From Poa pratensis (Eukaryota; Streptophyta; Magnoliopsida; Poales; Poaceae), in assembly GCA_947311845.1 (NCBI GenBank), contig CAMZMU010000117.1, positions 75,071,862-75,135,861 on the forward strand: 64,000 bases of DNA, read 5' to 3'. The translations under genes and the position numbers were made by a program. The notes below the pieces were generated by a model, which ran no database searches, had not been told where the DNA came from, and worked only from the letters and a program-made list of their open reading frames with translations. This document shows, piece after piece, positions 25,963-37,099 of the stretch. Every line of letters starts with the position of its first letter. Positions within the stretch are counted from its first letter, which is position 1.

Positions 25963-28735
25963 TCATTGCTGGTTCGAATCAACATCCATCTGTTCTGCAG
26001 GTATGTTTGATTTAAAATCCGCCACTGCTTTGTCAAAAGTTCCCCTGACATGCTGGCCCATCACCATCAAGTCCTGTAAAGCATCTTTCATTACATCCTT
26101 TGCTGGATCTCCTGAAAAAATAACGAGGACACGCCAGGAGAGAGTCAGAAGAGAGCGTGAGCACTTTCTTCTGGGGATTAGAAGAATAATCAAACTGGGA
26201 AGTTGTTAGTGGGCAATGAGTTAATATCAATAGTTTTGGTACTCAGGTTAAATTTACTCAAAAAAGAAACATCAATTTAACTGTACGGTTTGTAGATAAA
26301 GACGAAGACCAACAAACTATCCCAAACGCATTGTAACATCCTGTATGACGATAAATTTATTCAATACTAGCTACCAGGGGCCTTCCGGTTCAGCTCCCAA
26401 TCCAGGATCCTCGGCCAGAGCCAAGCCGAACGCTCTTGGCTCCATGTTTTCGTGAATCCGGACAACACGAGGAGCGGAGCAGCCTGCACTTTATTTTTAT
26501 GGAGCTGAAAGAATCAGGGCATCCGTGTATGTCCATGAAATCCATATGTGTTTATGTGTAGTGTCGATTCATAAGCTCTGTGTGTATCTGCATCTGCAGT
26601 CACATATTCCTCAGACCCAGGTTGTTTATGTGCTGAACTGCTGAATTCTTGTCGATTCATCATTCATGAGGTCCATGCATACTTATGTATTGGTGAGATT
26701 TATGTATGTTGCTTGGATCAGTTAAAGTGCAATCTCTGTTTTTTCAATTACAGAGTTTTGTTCAACCGAATCACACTTGTTCATTTCTAGTCGCTTGGCT
26801 TCATGTCAAGTCTCTCCTGTTCATGTGTTCTCTTTCACAAAAAAAGCACACACAAAAGAAATGACCATATCATCTAGTTAAAAACTTAAAATTAGTTAAT
26901 TGTTAAAGAAATGACCATATCTCCTGTTCATGTCAAGTCTCTCATGTTCATGTTTCGTTGTTGCCATTTATTTGTGAAGACAGAACAAAAGGTAGCATGG
27001 TCCACGTGACCACAAAGTTATTTTCTTGCATTTATGGAGCCAATGTATAGCCAAACATTTTTTTGAGCTGGATCTAGATCCTGGAAGAAATGGATCTTCA
27101 GAGAATCCGGATCAGGGAGCTGGAAAATAAGGATCCAGAGCTCTATCAAACAGAGCCAAGGTATTAGAAACCAACTACCTACTCAAGATACAACTGAGGA
27201 AGTAGCACAGAGAATGTGATTCTTGCAATTTCATTCAACAATTATTCAATGTAAAGCACGTCTAAAAGCAATGGTTAAGTCCACAGGATTTTCAAATGAA
27301 ATATCAGGATAATATGACACAATACAGTACCTGTAGTCTGAACTCTTATGTTGACCTTCTTGTCAGCAGGATGAGGGATGCTATATCCACAAAAAGCTAC
27401 CCTTGGGCTGTGAGTACAAAATGGAATCAGAAAGAGAGAATTGAGAATACTGAATTAATATATTCAAACTTATTTCTAGTTTCTAGACACTAAATGGTAT
27501 TTGTAAGGGTTTTAGCTTCTGGTAGAAGTATAACTGAAGACCTTTGACGCTTTTGCAACTATAATGCTACCAAACAGTTAAGCAAAGCAATATGACTTCT
27601 GATTACACATATTAAGAGTTCCACTTGGAAGGCATAGATGTTTTCTATTTATTTAGAATTGAACTAGACCTAGGGGTCCCCTTAACACATTCAATTGGAA
27701 GAAGTATTATCTGCTGAGGTAAACTTCATGCACATACCAAACCCATCTATTAATGTCAGGCTAGTTACATGAGGGAAAAATAAAATGCTAAGCTGACCAT
27801 GTACCTGAGTTTATCAACACATGCCAAGATGTTTGGTACTCTAATCTTAGGCCGTGTAACTTGAGTACTAGATATACTATGTTGATTAAACTAAGTTAAT
27901 ACTCCAAGTATATGACCATAAATCGACACCATGTTGACAATTATATCAACATATCAAAATGGTTTTTCTATCATATGGCCTAATTATATAAAGCTTTTTC
28001 CTCTCCTTAGTTTCTGGAGATGAAAACACGAAGTGGGTGAAACTAGAGTACATATCACCCTGCATAGGATAATTAAATAAAACAATTATAATCATCAATA
28101 GGTACTCGGCAAGGAAAAGCTAGTATGACGAGTTATTTCTGTTGAAGGCTCATTACAGTAGGATGACATAGCTGCACATTGGTCAAGATCAGAATCGGCT
28201 GACAAATACAGTTCCTGGAACCCTTGTGCTAGGATTTACAATGGTAAATAATCATTGGGGGACAGTGACCATAATCATATCAAGATGCATACTTGGCCAT
28301 CTTGCCCCTTGCTCACCAAATATCAAAACCTTGGTGAACAGATGGCATATTATTCGGAGTGTACTGAACCGGATGTCCAGTTGCTCCATCCAAGCAAGTT
28401 TGTTTCTCACTAAAATCGATATTACCCATCACAAGTCCATGCTAATCTCTGTCTTCACTATATCCCAACATTGCAAGAAGCTAGAAAAACAGCTAGTAGT
28501 AGTCTAGTACTGATACAAGAACACAGTTTATTTTCCCTAATCACGCTTCCGAGGTAGGATTCGCAACACCTCACAAGTAGGGTTCGATTCTTTTAGAACA
28601 CGGGAGCGGAAAAGGATGAAGAAACATCACTCACTCCTGGTTGAGGACAAATCTGACGGAGTTGGCGAGGGTGTGATCCTCCTCCATGATGGAGAAGGTC
28701 GACGCGGTCGAATCAGTCACCGAACCGTGCTCCAT
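25963..28735 (-). CDS. RNA polymerases I and III subunit RPAC2 (AC19)
   Basis: Three exons: 28635-28735, 27331-27407 and 25963-26111, total 327 nt, 108 residues. The start ATG at 28735 opens MEHGSVTDSTASTFSIMEED. The conserved HTLANSVRFVL segment (residues 21-31) and the CGYSIPHP and NIRVQTTGDPA blocks are those of the RPB11-like alpha subunits; the tail ends in an acidic MDVD. AC19 pairs with AC40 as the assembly platform of Pol I and Pol III, the counterpart of the bacterial alpha dimer, in nucleus and nucleolus. Length and motifs are normal for plants. The gene is convergent with bZIP and divergent from the F-box gene at 29036. Both introns hold further repeat-like sequence. Confidence 0.93.
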
Positions 28736-29035
28736 CACCGCTTCCCGGGGGTTGAGGCGGACGTAGAAGGGATTTCTCACGCGGGGTGTGCAGGAGGCGA
28801 AGGACGGGGGTTACTGATGGCGGCGGCGGCGGCGGCCGGGCTGTGGTAGGGAAGCAATTTTAACGTGGTAGCAGTGGCAGGGACGTGGGGATTCTCTATT
28901 TTGCGGAAAATCAGAAATATGGGCCTCTATGCGGGAAATGGCCGAGTTCGGCCGTAAACCCCTTCGTGGGCCTCCGTACCTCTCGTCTCCGGCAAAGAGA
29001 AGTTTGCAACGCCCTCCTAGCAGCGACCTCCGGAG
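28736..29035. promoter_or_regulatory. Divergent promoter of RPAC2 (-) and F-box/LRR gene (+)
   Basis: Only 300 bp separate the two start codons. The interval holds two tgggcct elements (28920-28926 and 28967-28973), which match site II (TGGGCC/T) elements known from plant ribosomal and cell-growth gene promoters. A (GGC)n run at 28817-28839 lies in the RPAC2 leader. No clear TATA box is seen on either side. The function as a shared promoter is inferred. Confidence 0.55.
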
Positions 29036-32000
29036 ATGGCGGCGGCGGCCGACGAGGCGTGGTGCCGGGAGACTGTTCCTCGGGTGATGGAGCTGGTGAG
29101 CCCACGTCTTCCTCAGCGTGACGCCTGCGCCCTGCTCTCCGTCAGCCCCTGGTGCCACCGCGCTCTCACATCCAACCCCAAGCTCTGGGAGGTGTGTATC
29201 ACGGTCCCCTCCTCGTCTACCTCCCGCCGCGCTTTCTCCTAGAAGGCTATTATAGCTAGCTCGATATCATCCCTCCCGCTGCACAATCCCCTATAGGAGG
29301 AAAATAGAGCTCGCAGGAGCTTATTTGATGCTCAACACATTGAACTGTTTGACCTTTTGAGTCTACTATGTACGAGCAAATTGCAAATAACAACAATATT
29401 TGGTGACAAAGTTGCACAAAACACAAAATCAAAACAACTTTTGCGGCTGATCCCAACTTTTGGGCTCATAGGTTGCAGCGCATAAAAAGATGATTAAGGG
29501 CCCTTAACAATGTATCCGACATGTAGGTCCAGATTTCTGGAGCGTATACCACAATTATATGTCAATTTTGAAAAAAAAGGCAGCATAACGGTAGAAACCA
29601 TAGAGATTATGCGCATACAAAATATTTGAGCATCAACATAGAACATATATGTATCACAAGTTAAATGACTCATGGCGCTTTACAAGCTCCATTTTTTTAA
29701 TTTTTTTGTGGTATACGCCACAGAAATCTGGACCCGCATGTCGGATACGCTGTTAAGGGTCCTAAATAATCTATTTGTGTTAGTTGCAACTTATTAGCCC
29801 AAAAGATGGGGTTAGCTGCGAAAGTTGTTTTGATTCTGTGTTTTGTGCAACTTTTTCACCAAACATTGGTGTTATGTGCAATTTGCTTACTATGTACGAA
29901 TGTGTCTTTACCAAATTAATTATTATAGGTACTTGACCTGCATGAGATGAAGAAAGCCGGTGAGCGACTTATTTCAGCACTTTCACTGGTAATCATCATC
30001 CTAATTTCTAAGTCTTCTTGATAATATTTTGTTCAGTTTTTATGGTCATTTCTTGTATCTTCAGTGGGAATAATGTTAACTAACCCTTGTTTCTACATAC
30101 TGTAGTGTATTACAACTTCAAATTTAGATCCTATCTGACTAGCTCTTTTGTGACACGCGCTGTTCCATTCTTATTTAGGCAAGGTATCGTCATTTGAAAG
30201 TAGTCAACCTTGAATTTGCTCAAGATGTTGACGACCGGCATTTTCTTCATCTAAAAGAAATGGTGAGATTTCCGCTGCCTTTTTACTTCTTAGATATTTT
30301 TTTTAGCTATGACATGAAGCTGCAACTGGTTTAACACGCGGTGATTTACAGGGTGCTATCTTACTAGAAGAGTTGGAATTCCTAAACCTAAATGCATGTC
30401 AGAGGATCTCTGATAAAGGAATTGAAGCTGTTACCAGTCTTTGCCCTAATCTTCGGGCCCTCTCTATCTATTGGATTGTTGGGTACATAGCTTGCTGTAT
30501 GTTTCCCTTACTTTACACAAGTAGCACGTCTAATCATTGGACTTTTTTGGTGGGTCAGATTAACAGACGCAAGCATTGAACACATTGTGAAGAACTGCAA
30601 GAAGATAATGGACCTGAATCTGAGTGGCTGTAAGGTAGTGTTACTATACAAAGTGTTTTTCAATTTACAGTGTTTCCAACAATGCGGCTGTCTATGGTTA
30701 CACCAAGCTAAGCGGTTGATTCTACATTTAAGCAGTTATATATTTTAATACATCAGTCTCCAAAAACTTATGCATAATCAGTACTCAGTATTATGGATAT
30801 GTGGTTTTTTCTAATTATTTTATTTCGGAACCTGCAACATTAACTTGAATCAGGAGCTCATATATTATTGCATGCTTACCTTTTGTTTGTAACTATAGAA
30901 TCTAACTTGACCCAAATTATATGTGCATATTATGCTAAAAGTATCAAAAGAACAATGTCACTCATCAAATACAGAACAAGGTTGCTCTGCATACCCCTTT
31001 GTAGTCTCACTCCTACGTTGCATATTTGACACGTTTCTAAAAAAATAACAGGGTGATGGAGCATTAGTTGTAGATTGCATCTTACAGGCCCAGATCAATT
31101 TTTCCATGCCTCTTTACCCCACTGATTGGATACGTAGATTACGTCAGAAACGACATGAGCTAATGGAAGCTTTATATTTGTGTTTGCAGAATATATCAGA
31201 TAGAGGCATACAGTTAGTTGCTGATAATTATCAAGGACTACATAAGTTGGACATAACCAGGTACAGTTAGATGCTGGGACTGTTTCATTCTTAAAATTCA
31301 TCAGATGTTAATTGGGATCTTTAAGTTTGCACAATTATGGTGGGGTTGGGCAGGAACATAATTTGAACACCTGAATATCCTTGATATATTTATAGGTGCA
31401 TTAAGTTGACAGATGATGCATTGCAAGAAGTTCTTCAGAAATGTTCTGCTCTTGAAAGCTTGAACCTGTATGCCCTTTCAAGGTAAGAGTACTGTCAAGA
31501 TAATATCGAAAAATATCTAAGAAGATAATTCTCTCTAGCAGCAATTTTAGCTTCTAACAACCTACTTTACATCATTCAGTTTTACCGACAAGGCTTATAC
31601 AAAGATAGGATATTTAACCAGCCTTACATTTCTAGACTTATGTGGGGCCCAGGTAACTGTTTATTCATCTACTTGAAATTGAACTATCAAAGCATTTTCT
31701 TACTAACTCAGGGTTCCCAGAATCTAACTGACGACGGTCTTACCTGTATATCAAGATGTGGAAGTTTGAAATATCTCAACTTGAGTTGGTAAAGCAAGAG
31801 CAAACTTTACTTTTCTCTCAGTAATTTAATGAAGCGAACTTGTGTTAATTGATCTCTGTAATCACTATCTCGCAGGTGTGTACGTGTTACTGATGTTGGG
31901 TGGTAGCTATCGCACAAGGTTGTCGGTCCCTTGAACTACTAAGGTGAGGTGGCAATTTTTGTTTTAAATATAGTGCATTTGTCGTGGCTTATGCACATTC

Positions 32001-32909
32001 TGTTCTGTTTATGCAGTTTATTTGGAATACTAGGGGTAACTGATACCTGTCTGGAGGCTTTATCAAAGTCTTGCTCAAATAGTCTCACAACTCTAGATGT
32101 AAATGGCTGTACTGGTATTAAGGTGAGTTGTTAAAATTATACTTTTTAAGTTTAGTAATTTTCCACATTCAATCAGTCCTCTCATTTTATAAGTTTGTTT
32201 CGATCAACTGCCTGCCGTAATGCCATTAAATTCAAAATAAAATGTTAATATCTCCAAGTGGCCTGTGACACAAACCATGAAAAATACAAATAAGAGCAAA
32301 CTAGTTTAGGTCTATCCAATCCTGCTGCGCAACCAAATATTTAGCCACAAAAATAAACTAGAAACTTAATTTCTTCAAGATATTTTTCTGCATTTCGGAT
32401 CAAATTAGTAGTAGCTCAAGATAAGGCTCTGAACTTACTAGGCCTTTTACAACACTCTCCAAGTGGCCTAATGCTGTCTGAATGATACTAGGCCATAGAC
32501 TTCGATTTGACAGTTAATCTTAGTCTACACATGGAAGCCCTTGTAGAGGATGAGGCAGCTAGTTGGGTGAAATAGAAATTGATGTGTGAGTGGCGGAACC
32601 ACAATTTCACTGCGCCCCGGGCCACTTTCCTTAACTGTAGCTACATTGAGAGCAGTGTCTGCTACAGTTCATCATCAAGCTTCAGCATTGCCGCCACGCC
32701 CCGGGCTGTGGCCCTGGTTGCCCAGGGCGTGGATCCGCTCCTGGATGTGTCATATATTTGAGAAAATAAGGGATAGTTTCTAGGTTTCCTTGTCTGGATT
32801 TTCTCCGTATATTTATCATTTCTGCATTTTAATTGATTGGCAGAGGAGGAGCTTGAATGACTTGATTCAGATGTTCCCGTTCTTGAGTTGCTTCAAGGTG
32901 CACAGCTAG
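29036..32909 (+). CDS. F-box/LRR protein, At3g58530-like (one-base deletion in exon 10)
   Basis: Twelve exons: 29036-29191, 29929-29988, 30179-30262, 30352-30482, 30559-30634, 31190-31260, 31396-31482, 31580-31652, 31721-31788, 31876-31943, 32017-32122, 32844-32909; all phases match. The N-terminal RETVPRVMELVSPRLPQRD is a degenerate F-box, followed by Cys-type leucine-rich repeats (NLNACQRISD, LNLSGCKNISD, ITRCIKLTD, LSWCVRVTD) and the end CFKVHS, all as in At3g58530. Such proteins are substrate adaptors of SCF ubiquitin ligases. In exon 10 the block encoding VTDVG lacks one base and TAG follows at 31904; the downstream exons remain conserved in the original frame, so either a very recent lesion or a sequencing error in the G run at 31898. 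Without the lesion the length would be about 348 residues. Confidence 0.9.
29375..29887. mobile_element. Mutator-type MITE with long inverted repeats in F-box intron 1
   Basis: Ends agcaaattgc and gcaatttgct extend into inverted repeats of about 185 bp. A perfect 11-bp direct repeat, tactatgtacg, lies at 29364-29374 and 29888-29898. The non-repeated centre is about 120 bp, AT-rich and non-coding. Long TIRs and 9-11-bp target duplication fit Mutator-like foldback MITEs. Confidence 0.85.
32588..32743. mobile_element. Small hAT-like MITE in F-box intron 11
   Basis: Imperfect inverted ends (gagtggcggaaccac against gagcggatccac on the other strand) with ccgggccac-type subterminal match, flanked by gatgtgt on both sides (32581-32587 and 32744-32750). 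A flanking duplication of seven or eight bases suggests hAT. Confidence 0.5.
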
Positions 32910-33580
32910 CAACAGCCTGGATATTTCTACAATTACCACCATGGAAATGTCTCGGTTTGGAAAAACCGAGCAAGACAGTTTTCGCCGCCTTCTGCTTGTT
33001 TGTATGTTTATCTGAGAGAGATCGAGTAACTTTTATAATCGACTTTTGTAAGATGTGTTACATGTCTAATTGCATTGTTACCAAATTTAAAAGCTGTGAA
33101 CTTGATGTTCTTGTTATTTCAATGCTGCATTATGTAGTAAGTGTATCGCATAGTTCTGTCCATTTCAATACAGTTTTAATCAGAGAGCGTATAGCAATGT
33201 ATAACGAGTTTCGGAGTCTGACCAAGAAATCTAAAAGCCGAGGTTATGTTTGTCTAGCAAAGAAACCATGACATGTTTACAGGGACTCAAAATCTGCTTG
33301 TACATACCCAGACGGGCTCATGTTGAAACTGATGCTATGTAACATGATGAGAGTAAGTTCAGAGCCTTATCTTCAAATATTAGGTTCTTTGTGAGTGTTG
33401 TAAAAGGCCTATGTGCAAAATTGTACCCGTGTTCCAATATAATGCAGCTCCGGGGTCCCACCTCTTGTACAAAAAAAAAAAACTCTCGCAGTCGACTGGA
33501 GATGATGAGCAGTGAACTCCGCCACAAGATTACAGAGCAAGCTTATTATTTCTTAATGAACTGGTTCAAAGATAATGGTA
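32910..33580 (+). other. F-box gene 3' UTR and spacer
   Basis: Probable 3' UTR of the F-box gene. A 12-A run at 33470-33481 follows a ccaatataatgcag stretch and may mark an old poly(A)-ended insertion. No gene seen. Confidence 0.4.
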
Positions 33581-33727
33581 CTCCCTCCGTTCCACAATAT
33601 AATATGTTTTAGTCTTTTTCTACATGTACATGCACATGCACACATGTATCTAGACATGTTTAAGTGCATGTGTTCATTCTTTTTTAGTATGACTTAAAAC
33701 ATCTTACATTGTGGAACTCGGAAGGAG
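33581..33727. mobile_element. Stowaway MITE
   Basis: Ends ctccctccgttcc and ggaactcggaaggag; TA at 33579-33580 and 33728-33729; 147 bp. Confidence 0.9.
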
Positions 33728-33749
33728 TACATAGCAAGGGTTAGAATAG

Positions 33750-33920
33750 TATATCATTTTAAATCACCAATCCAAACCGAGCTATCACTATCCCCTGTCA
33801 ATATAGCATGTTCCGAAAAATGGACATCCCCTGAACCTGAATTAGCTAATGAATACCTGAAGACAAGCTTGGAGTTCTCTTCTGTGATACGATGGTAGGG
33901 GAGTATGATGTTTGCTAGAC
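33750..33920 (-). repeat. Duplicated segment matching the mL53 3' flank
   Basis: Matches 46491-46695 with small indels (shared blocks aatcaccaatccaaaccgag, ggacatcccctga, gagttctcttctgtgatacg). At 46491-46695 the segment lies directly behind the last mL53 exon, so it is probably that gene's 3' UTR. Here it sits behind an F-box fragment. Confidence 0.75.
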
Positions 33921-34169
33921 GAACCTGTTGAACTTGGCCACGCTGCTCCAGCTGTCAGGGCCGGTGATGCCCAGGTCGGGCAGGGACTTGCAGAGAACGC
34001 GCCAGCGGCGGGAGAGCAGTGACGAATGCACGGCCTCGTGGTCGTGAGCGGGAGGGATCGACAGCACCTGCTCGAGTATCGCCTCCGGGAGGGCGCTGAT
34101 GCTGTCATCCCCGTCCTCCGAGGCGCTCCGCGCTCCCTTTTGCTTCCTGTCAGTGCCCGTGGTGGACAT
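33915..34169 (-). pseudogene. F-box protein fragment (FBD/LRR type), N-terminal part only
   Basis: ATG at 34169, 84 codons, TAG at 33915. Residues 21-60 (DDSISALPEAILEQVLSIPP and following SSLLSRRWRVLCKSLP) are an F-box of the type heading plant FBD/LRR proteins, which normally have about 400 residues. The LRR and FBD parts are missing: the frame ends exactly where sequence homologous to the mL53 3' flank begins. Probably a chimera from the local rearrangement; expression is unknown. Confidence 0.7.
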
Positions 34170-34678
34170 TCCGTCAAACAGGCAGTGGGAACTGGAGCGG
34201 AGGAGATGAAAACGAATCGGGGAAGCGACAACGAACGCCGAGGAGGCATGGAGAGACGACAAGCTGTCCAAGCTAGGCCTCACCTCGCTCGCTGGGATTT
34301 CTGCTCTCCGGCCACGCCGACGCCGACGGGTCGCCGCCGCACGGTCGTTCGCACCGACCAAGTTGTCGCGTTCCGACTCGAGTTGGACTTGGAGAGCCTC
34401 CATCCGAGAACGAGACCGGAAGTCCCTTCACCGTTCGAATCCGAAGTTCTTCTCAGCAGCGTCACTTGAACGCGGCATCTCTTTGGCGGCCATGCCATCT
34501 CTGAGGAGCACTCTCCGAGTCCGAGACGACCCCGGCCATCTCCGAGGAGTGGCAATCAATAAATATGCACCGGAATTCAACCCCACAACCCGTCAGATCA
34601 CCCATCAGTCCGTTCACCAGCAAAGCGCATCTCTTTCTTCCCAGCGCGCTTGTGTTTCCTGGACGAAGAAGAGCCTCG

Positions 34679-35302
34679 ATGGCGTCCGTCGAGCGAGCAA
34701 TGGCCAAGGCTGCCGCGGCGCTTCTCCCGGGTCTGCTCCCGACGCCGCCGAGGAGCACGGTCGCCCCGTGTATCATCATCCTGCCGTCTTCCTTCGTCTC
34801 CAAGCCCAAGCCAGGCCGCGCTGACTCTGTCGAAAGGTGGGACGCGCACAAGAAACCAAGAAGCCCGGCATCGTCGTGCGGCAGCTCAAGTCCAGGGCGC
34901 GCATCCTCCTGCGAGCGCTGGGACATAAACAAGAAGATCGCCGGCAGCAGCAGCACGTCGTCGTTATCGTCGTCGAGCCAGGGAAGCAGCCGCACGTCGT
35001 CGTCATCGTCGTCGAGCCGGGGGTGCAGCGACAAGTGGGACAGCAGCAAGCGGCCGCCCAGCCGCGCATCCTCCACCGATCGCTGGGACACGCAGAAGAA
35101 GGCTCGCTCGGCACTGGCCGATGCCCAGAGCCGGACGGGCGAGCAGGAGGACAAGATAAAGAGGATTGTTCCGACGGTACCACGCATAGATCCCGTGTTC
35201 TCTGGATCGAGCTTCTTCGCCTCGCCGGAGCCGAGCATGCTTCCCATGCCAACCTTCTTCCTCTCGCGGGTCCCTGGCATGATGCATGTGCCCGCACACT
35301 AG
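34679..35302 (+). CDS. Ser-rich protein with four WD-x2-K repeats and PNRC-like C-terminal motif
   Basis: Single-exon frame of 207 codons starting MASVERAMAKAAAALLPGLL at 34679, 44 bases behind a run typical of a plant leader. It has four copies of a (E/D)(R/K)WD-x2-K(K/R) motif: ERWDAHKK, ERWDINKK, DKWDSSKR and DRWDTQKK. Long Ser runs separate the second and third copies. Residues 182-194 (SPEPSMLPMPTFF) resemble the SPxPSxLPxP motif of small plant PNRC-type proteins; animal PNRC2 uses a related proline-rich element in mRNA decapping complexes. No membrane segment. A second copy is at 44974-45608, so the locus is duplicated. The function is not known; the link to decapping is inference from the motif only. 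Confidence 0.8.
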   Translation: MASVERAMAKAAAALLPGLLPTPPRSTVAPCIIILPSSFVSKPKPGRADSVERWDAHKKPRSPASSCGSSSPGRASSCERWDINKKIAGSSSTSSLSSSSQGSSRTSSSSSSSRGCSDKWDSSKRPPSRASSTDRWDTQKKARSALADAQSRTGEQEDKIKRIVPTVPRIDPVFSGSSFFASPEPSMLPMPTFFLSRVPGMMHVPAH

Positions 35303-35397
35303 GTGCTCGTGTCGTGCGCATCCAACCTAGTTTGCAGCTAGCGTTTACTACTGTGTGATGGTAATATGGCAATGTTTGATTCATCCATAGTAGAATT

Positions 35398-35725
35398 CAT
35401 CGATCGAGTTGTACCTGGCTGTCAAGATTCAGAGTTTGTTGTTTCTCTTCTGAATTTTTATGACGGGATCGAAGTTGTAAATTCCATATTTGGCTTTTGA
35501 GTTTGTAATCTAAATTAGTTTTGATTATTGTCATTTTTGGCGATCGAGTTGTATTGTACGTGGCTGTCAAGCTTCAGAATTTCTGTTGTTTGTCTTTCTG
35601 AATTCTGATCAGGGCATCAAAGTTGTATCTTCCATTTTTTTTGTTGAGTTTGTAATCTCAGTTAGTTCTCAAACCTGGAATTGGCGTATCTTTACCTAAA
35701 CCTGGAATTGGCGTATCTTTACCTT
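35398..35725. repeat. Tandem duplications in the 3' flank of the serine-rich gene
   Basis: A unit of about 145 bp (cgatcgagttgta...gtggctgtcaag...gtttgtaatctcagttag) occurs at 35398-35540 and again at 35541-35680. It is followed by two 27-bp copies of aaacctggaattggcgtatc plus tttacct at 35672-35725. The paralogue at 45660-45790 has a single 145-bp unit. Confidence 0.75.
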
Positions 35726-35729
35726 GCAG

Positions 35730-36821
35730 AATGCTCAGTTGAGGAGCATGGTTGCGGTCAAGCAGGAGCACATTGCGCAGCATTAGCAGATCCTATTGTA
35801 GCAGCAGCAAATCCAAGTTCATCATCATCAGCAGCAAAACCTGTCGACTCAAATCTTCGTCCGGTTTCCAGAACATTCAGCTTCCAGTTCTCAGAAGACT
35901 CCACCAGCTGCTCCTTGTGCTGCAGGCTCAGTTTTTTTTATGGTAATACGTGTCTCATTATAAAATAAAGATCAAGTTACAAGACATGTACACACCGATT
36001 TTACAGAACTGGAAAGATATGATAAATCTATAAAAAAAAAACTAACGTCTATCCTCCTGCTTCGACACCAGCGAAGCGACCACCAAAGGATGGAAGACAG
36101 ATCACCTCTTTACCCGAGCTCAACGTGGCTCCATCGCTGATCTGCAACTTTACGGAACTCCATAATAGTTTACAATAAGCAAAACCATAAAACCATTACC
36201 GTTGAAAGAACCAGACCGGGGCAACATGTCCCCGGACACGTCATCGATCTTCAGAACTGACACCCCCGCACGACTACGACGTCGAAGGAGGAAACCAGAA
36301 TTGTCAGCCTCCAACCACAAACCCAGCATAAGATCCATCATCTTCTAGTTGTCACCTGCGCAGACAACCGTCTGTGTGTACTTCTGGACGATAAATCCTC
36401 CCTGCTCCACCATGACGTCAGAGACAACGCCGCAATAACGAGGACATAACAGAAAGAGAGACACACCTGATGGGGTCACCGCCGCCGCCTCGCCGACACC
36501 ACCCATGAACCCTAAAGCCGCCAATCTGAGGGATCGGCAAACACACGATGCCATCAACTCCGAGACGCCGCCATGAAGAACACAACCGGTGTGTGAGTGG
36601 AGCTGAGGTAGATTTATTCGTCCGGTCGCCGCTCCCACCACCCTAATGGCGCACCACGACCTGCAAAACCAAAACCCAAACTACAGAGCGGAGGAACCGG
36701 ATCCCCCTCCCTTCCGCCACCGGAGCAGCAGGTGGAGGGAGAGGGGACCAGCAGGAACTCCGGGACCTGACGTTATATATATTTTTCTACAGGCTCAGCT
36801 CACATTGAGCATCTTGAGTGA
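35730..36821 (+). pseudogene. Gln/Ser-rich exon fragment split by a retroposon
   Basis: An acceptor-like accttgcag precedes a frame that encodes NAQLRSMVAVKQEHIAQH, then a Gln-rich and a Pro/Ser-rich stretch. It contains two in-frame TAG codons, both in CAG-like context. When the insertion 35932-36786 and one target copy are left out, the frame continues seven codons to a TGA at 36819. It looks like a decayed exon of a Gln-rich regulatory protein; I do not recognise the parent. Confidence 0.4.
35932..36786 (-). mobile_element. 855-bp non-LTR retroposon
   Basis: On the minus strand the insert ends in poly(A), seen here as T8 at 35932. It is flanked by near-identical 12-mers ctgcaggctcag (35920-35931) and ctacaggctcag (36787-36798). 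No reverse transcriptase remains; the body is GC-rich then AT-rich. It could be an internally deleted LINE or a large SINE-like element. Confidence 0.7.
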
Positions 36822-37099
36822 CGCCGCGCATTACTAGAACTTTTGATCTTGCATTATCACTATAAAAAGTGTTTTCTAACGGAGCCGTGCGCCCGCGCCC
36901 TACAGGTCTGGCTGGACGCGAGCCGGACCGAGCCGGCTCGGTGCGAGCCTGAGAAAGCTCGGGCTGAAACGGCGAGCCCCGAGCCAGCTCGACATGTCGC
37001 CAGCCTGACATGGAGGCTCCGCTCGAGCCAGCAGCAAACTCGGTCGCAAACGAGCCGGCTCGCGAGCCTGGGAAAAATGAAAGGAAATTAGTGGCGTGG

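Larger units (their letters stand above)
20643..28244. repeat. 7.6-kb tandem duplication, right copy
   Basis: Partner of 13040-20629. It begins at the base equivalent to 13040 and shares sequence up to ttacaatgg at 28244, after which only the right copy continues into RPAC2 exon 1. Confidence 0.95.

Noticed and set aside
34462..35384. Long minus-strand and out-of-phase frames over the serine-rich gene (up to 272 codons), and the same at 44774-45703
   Set aside because: They are shadows of Ser-codon repeats (tcg/cga, gtc/gac). The plus-strand frame is the one with ATG context, paralogue conservation and sensible repeats.
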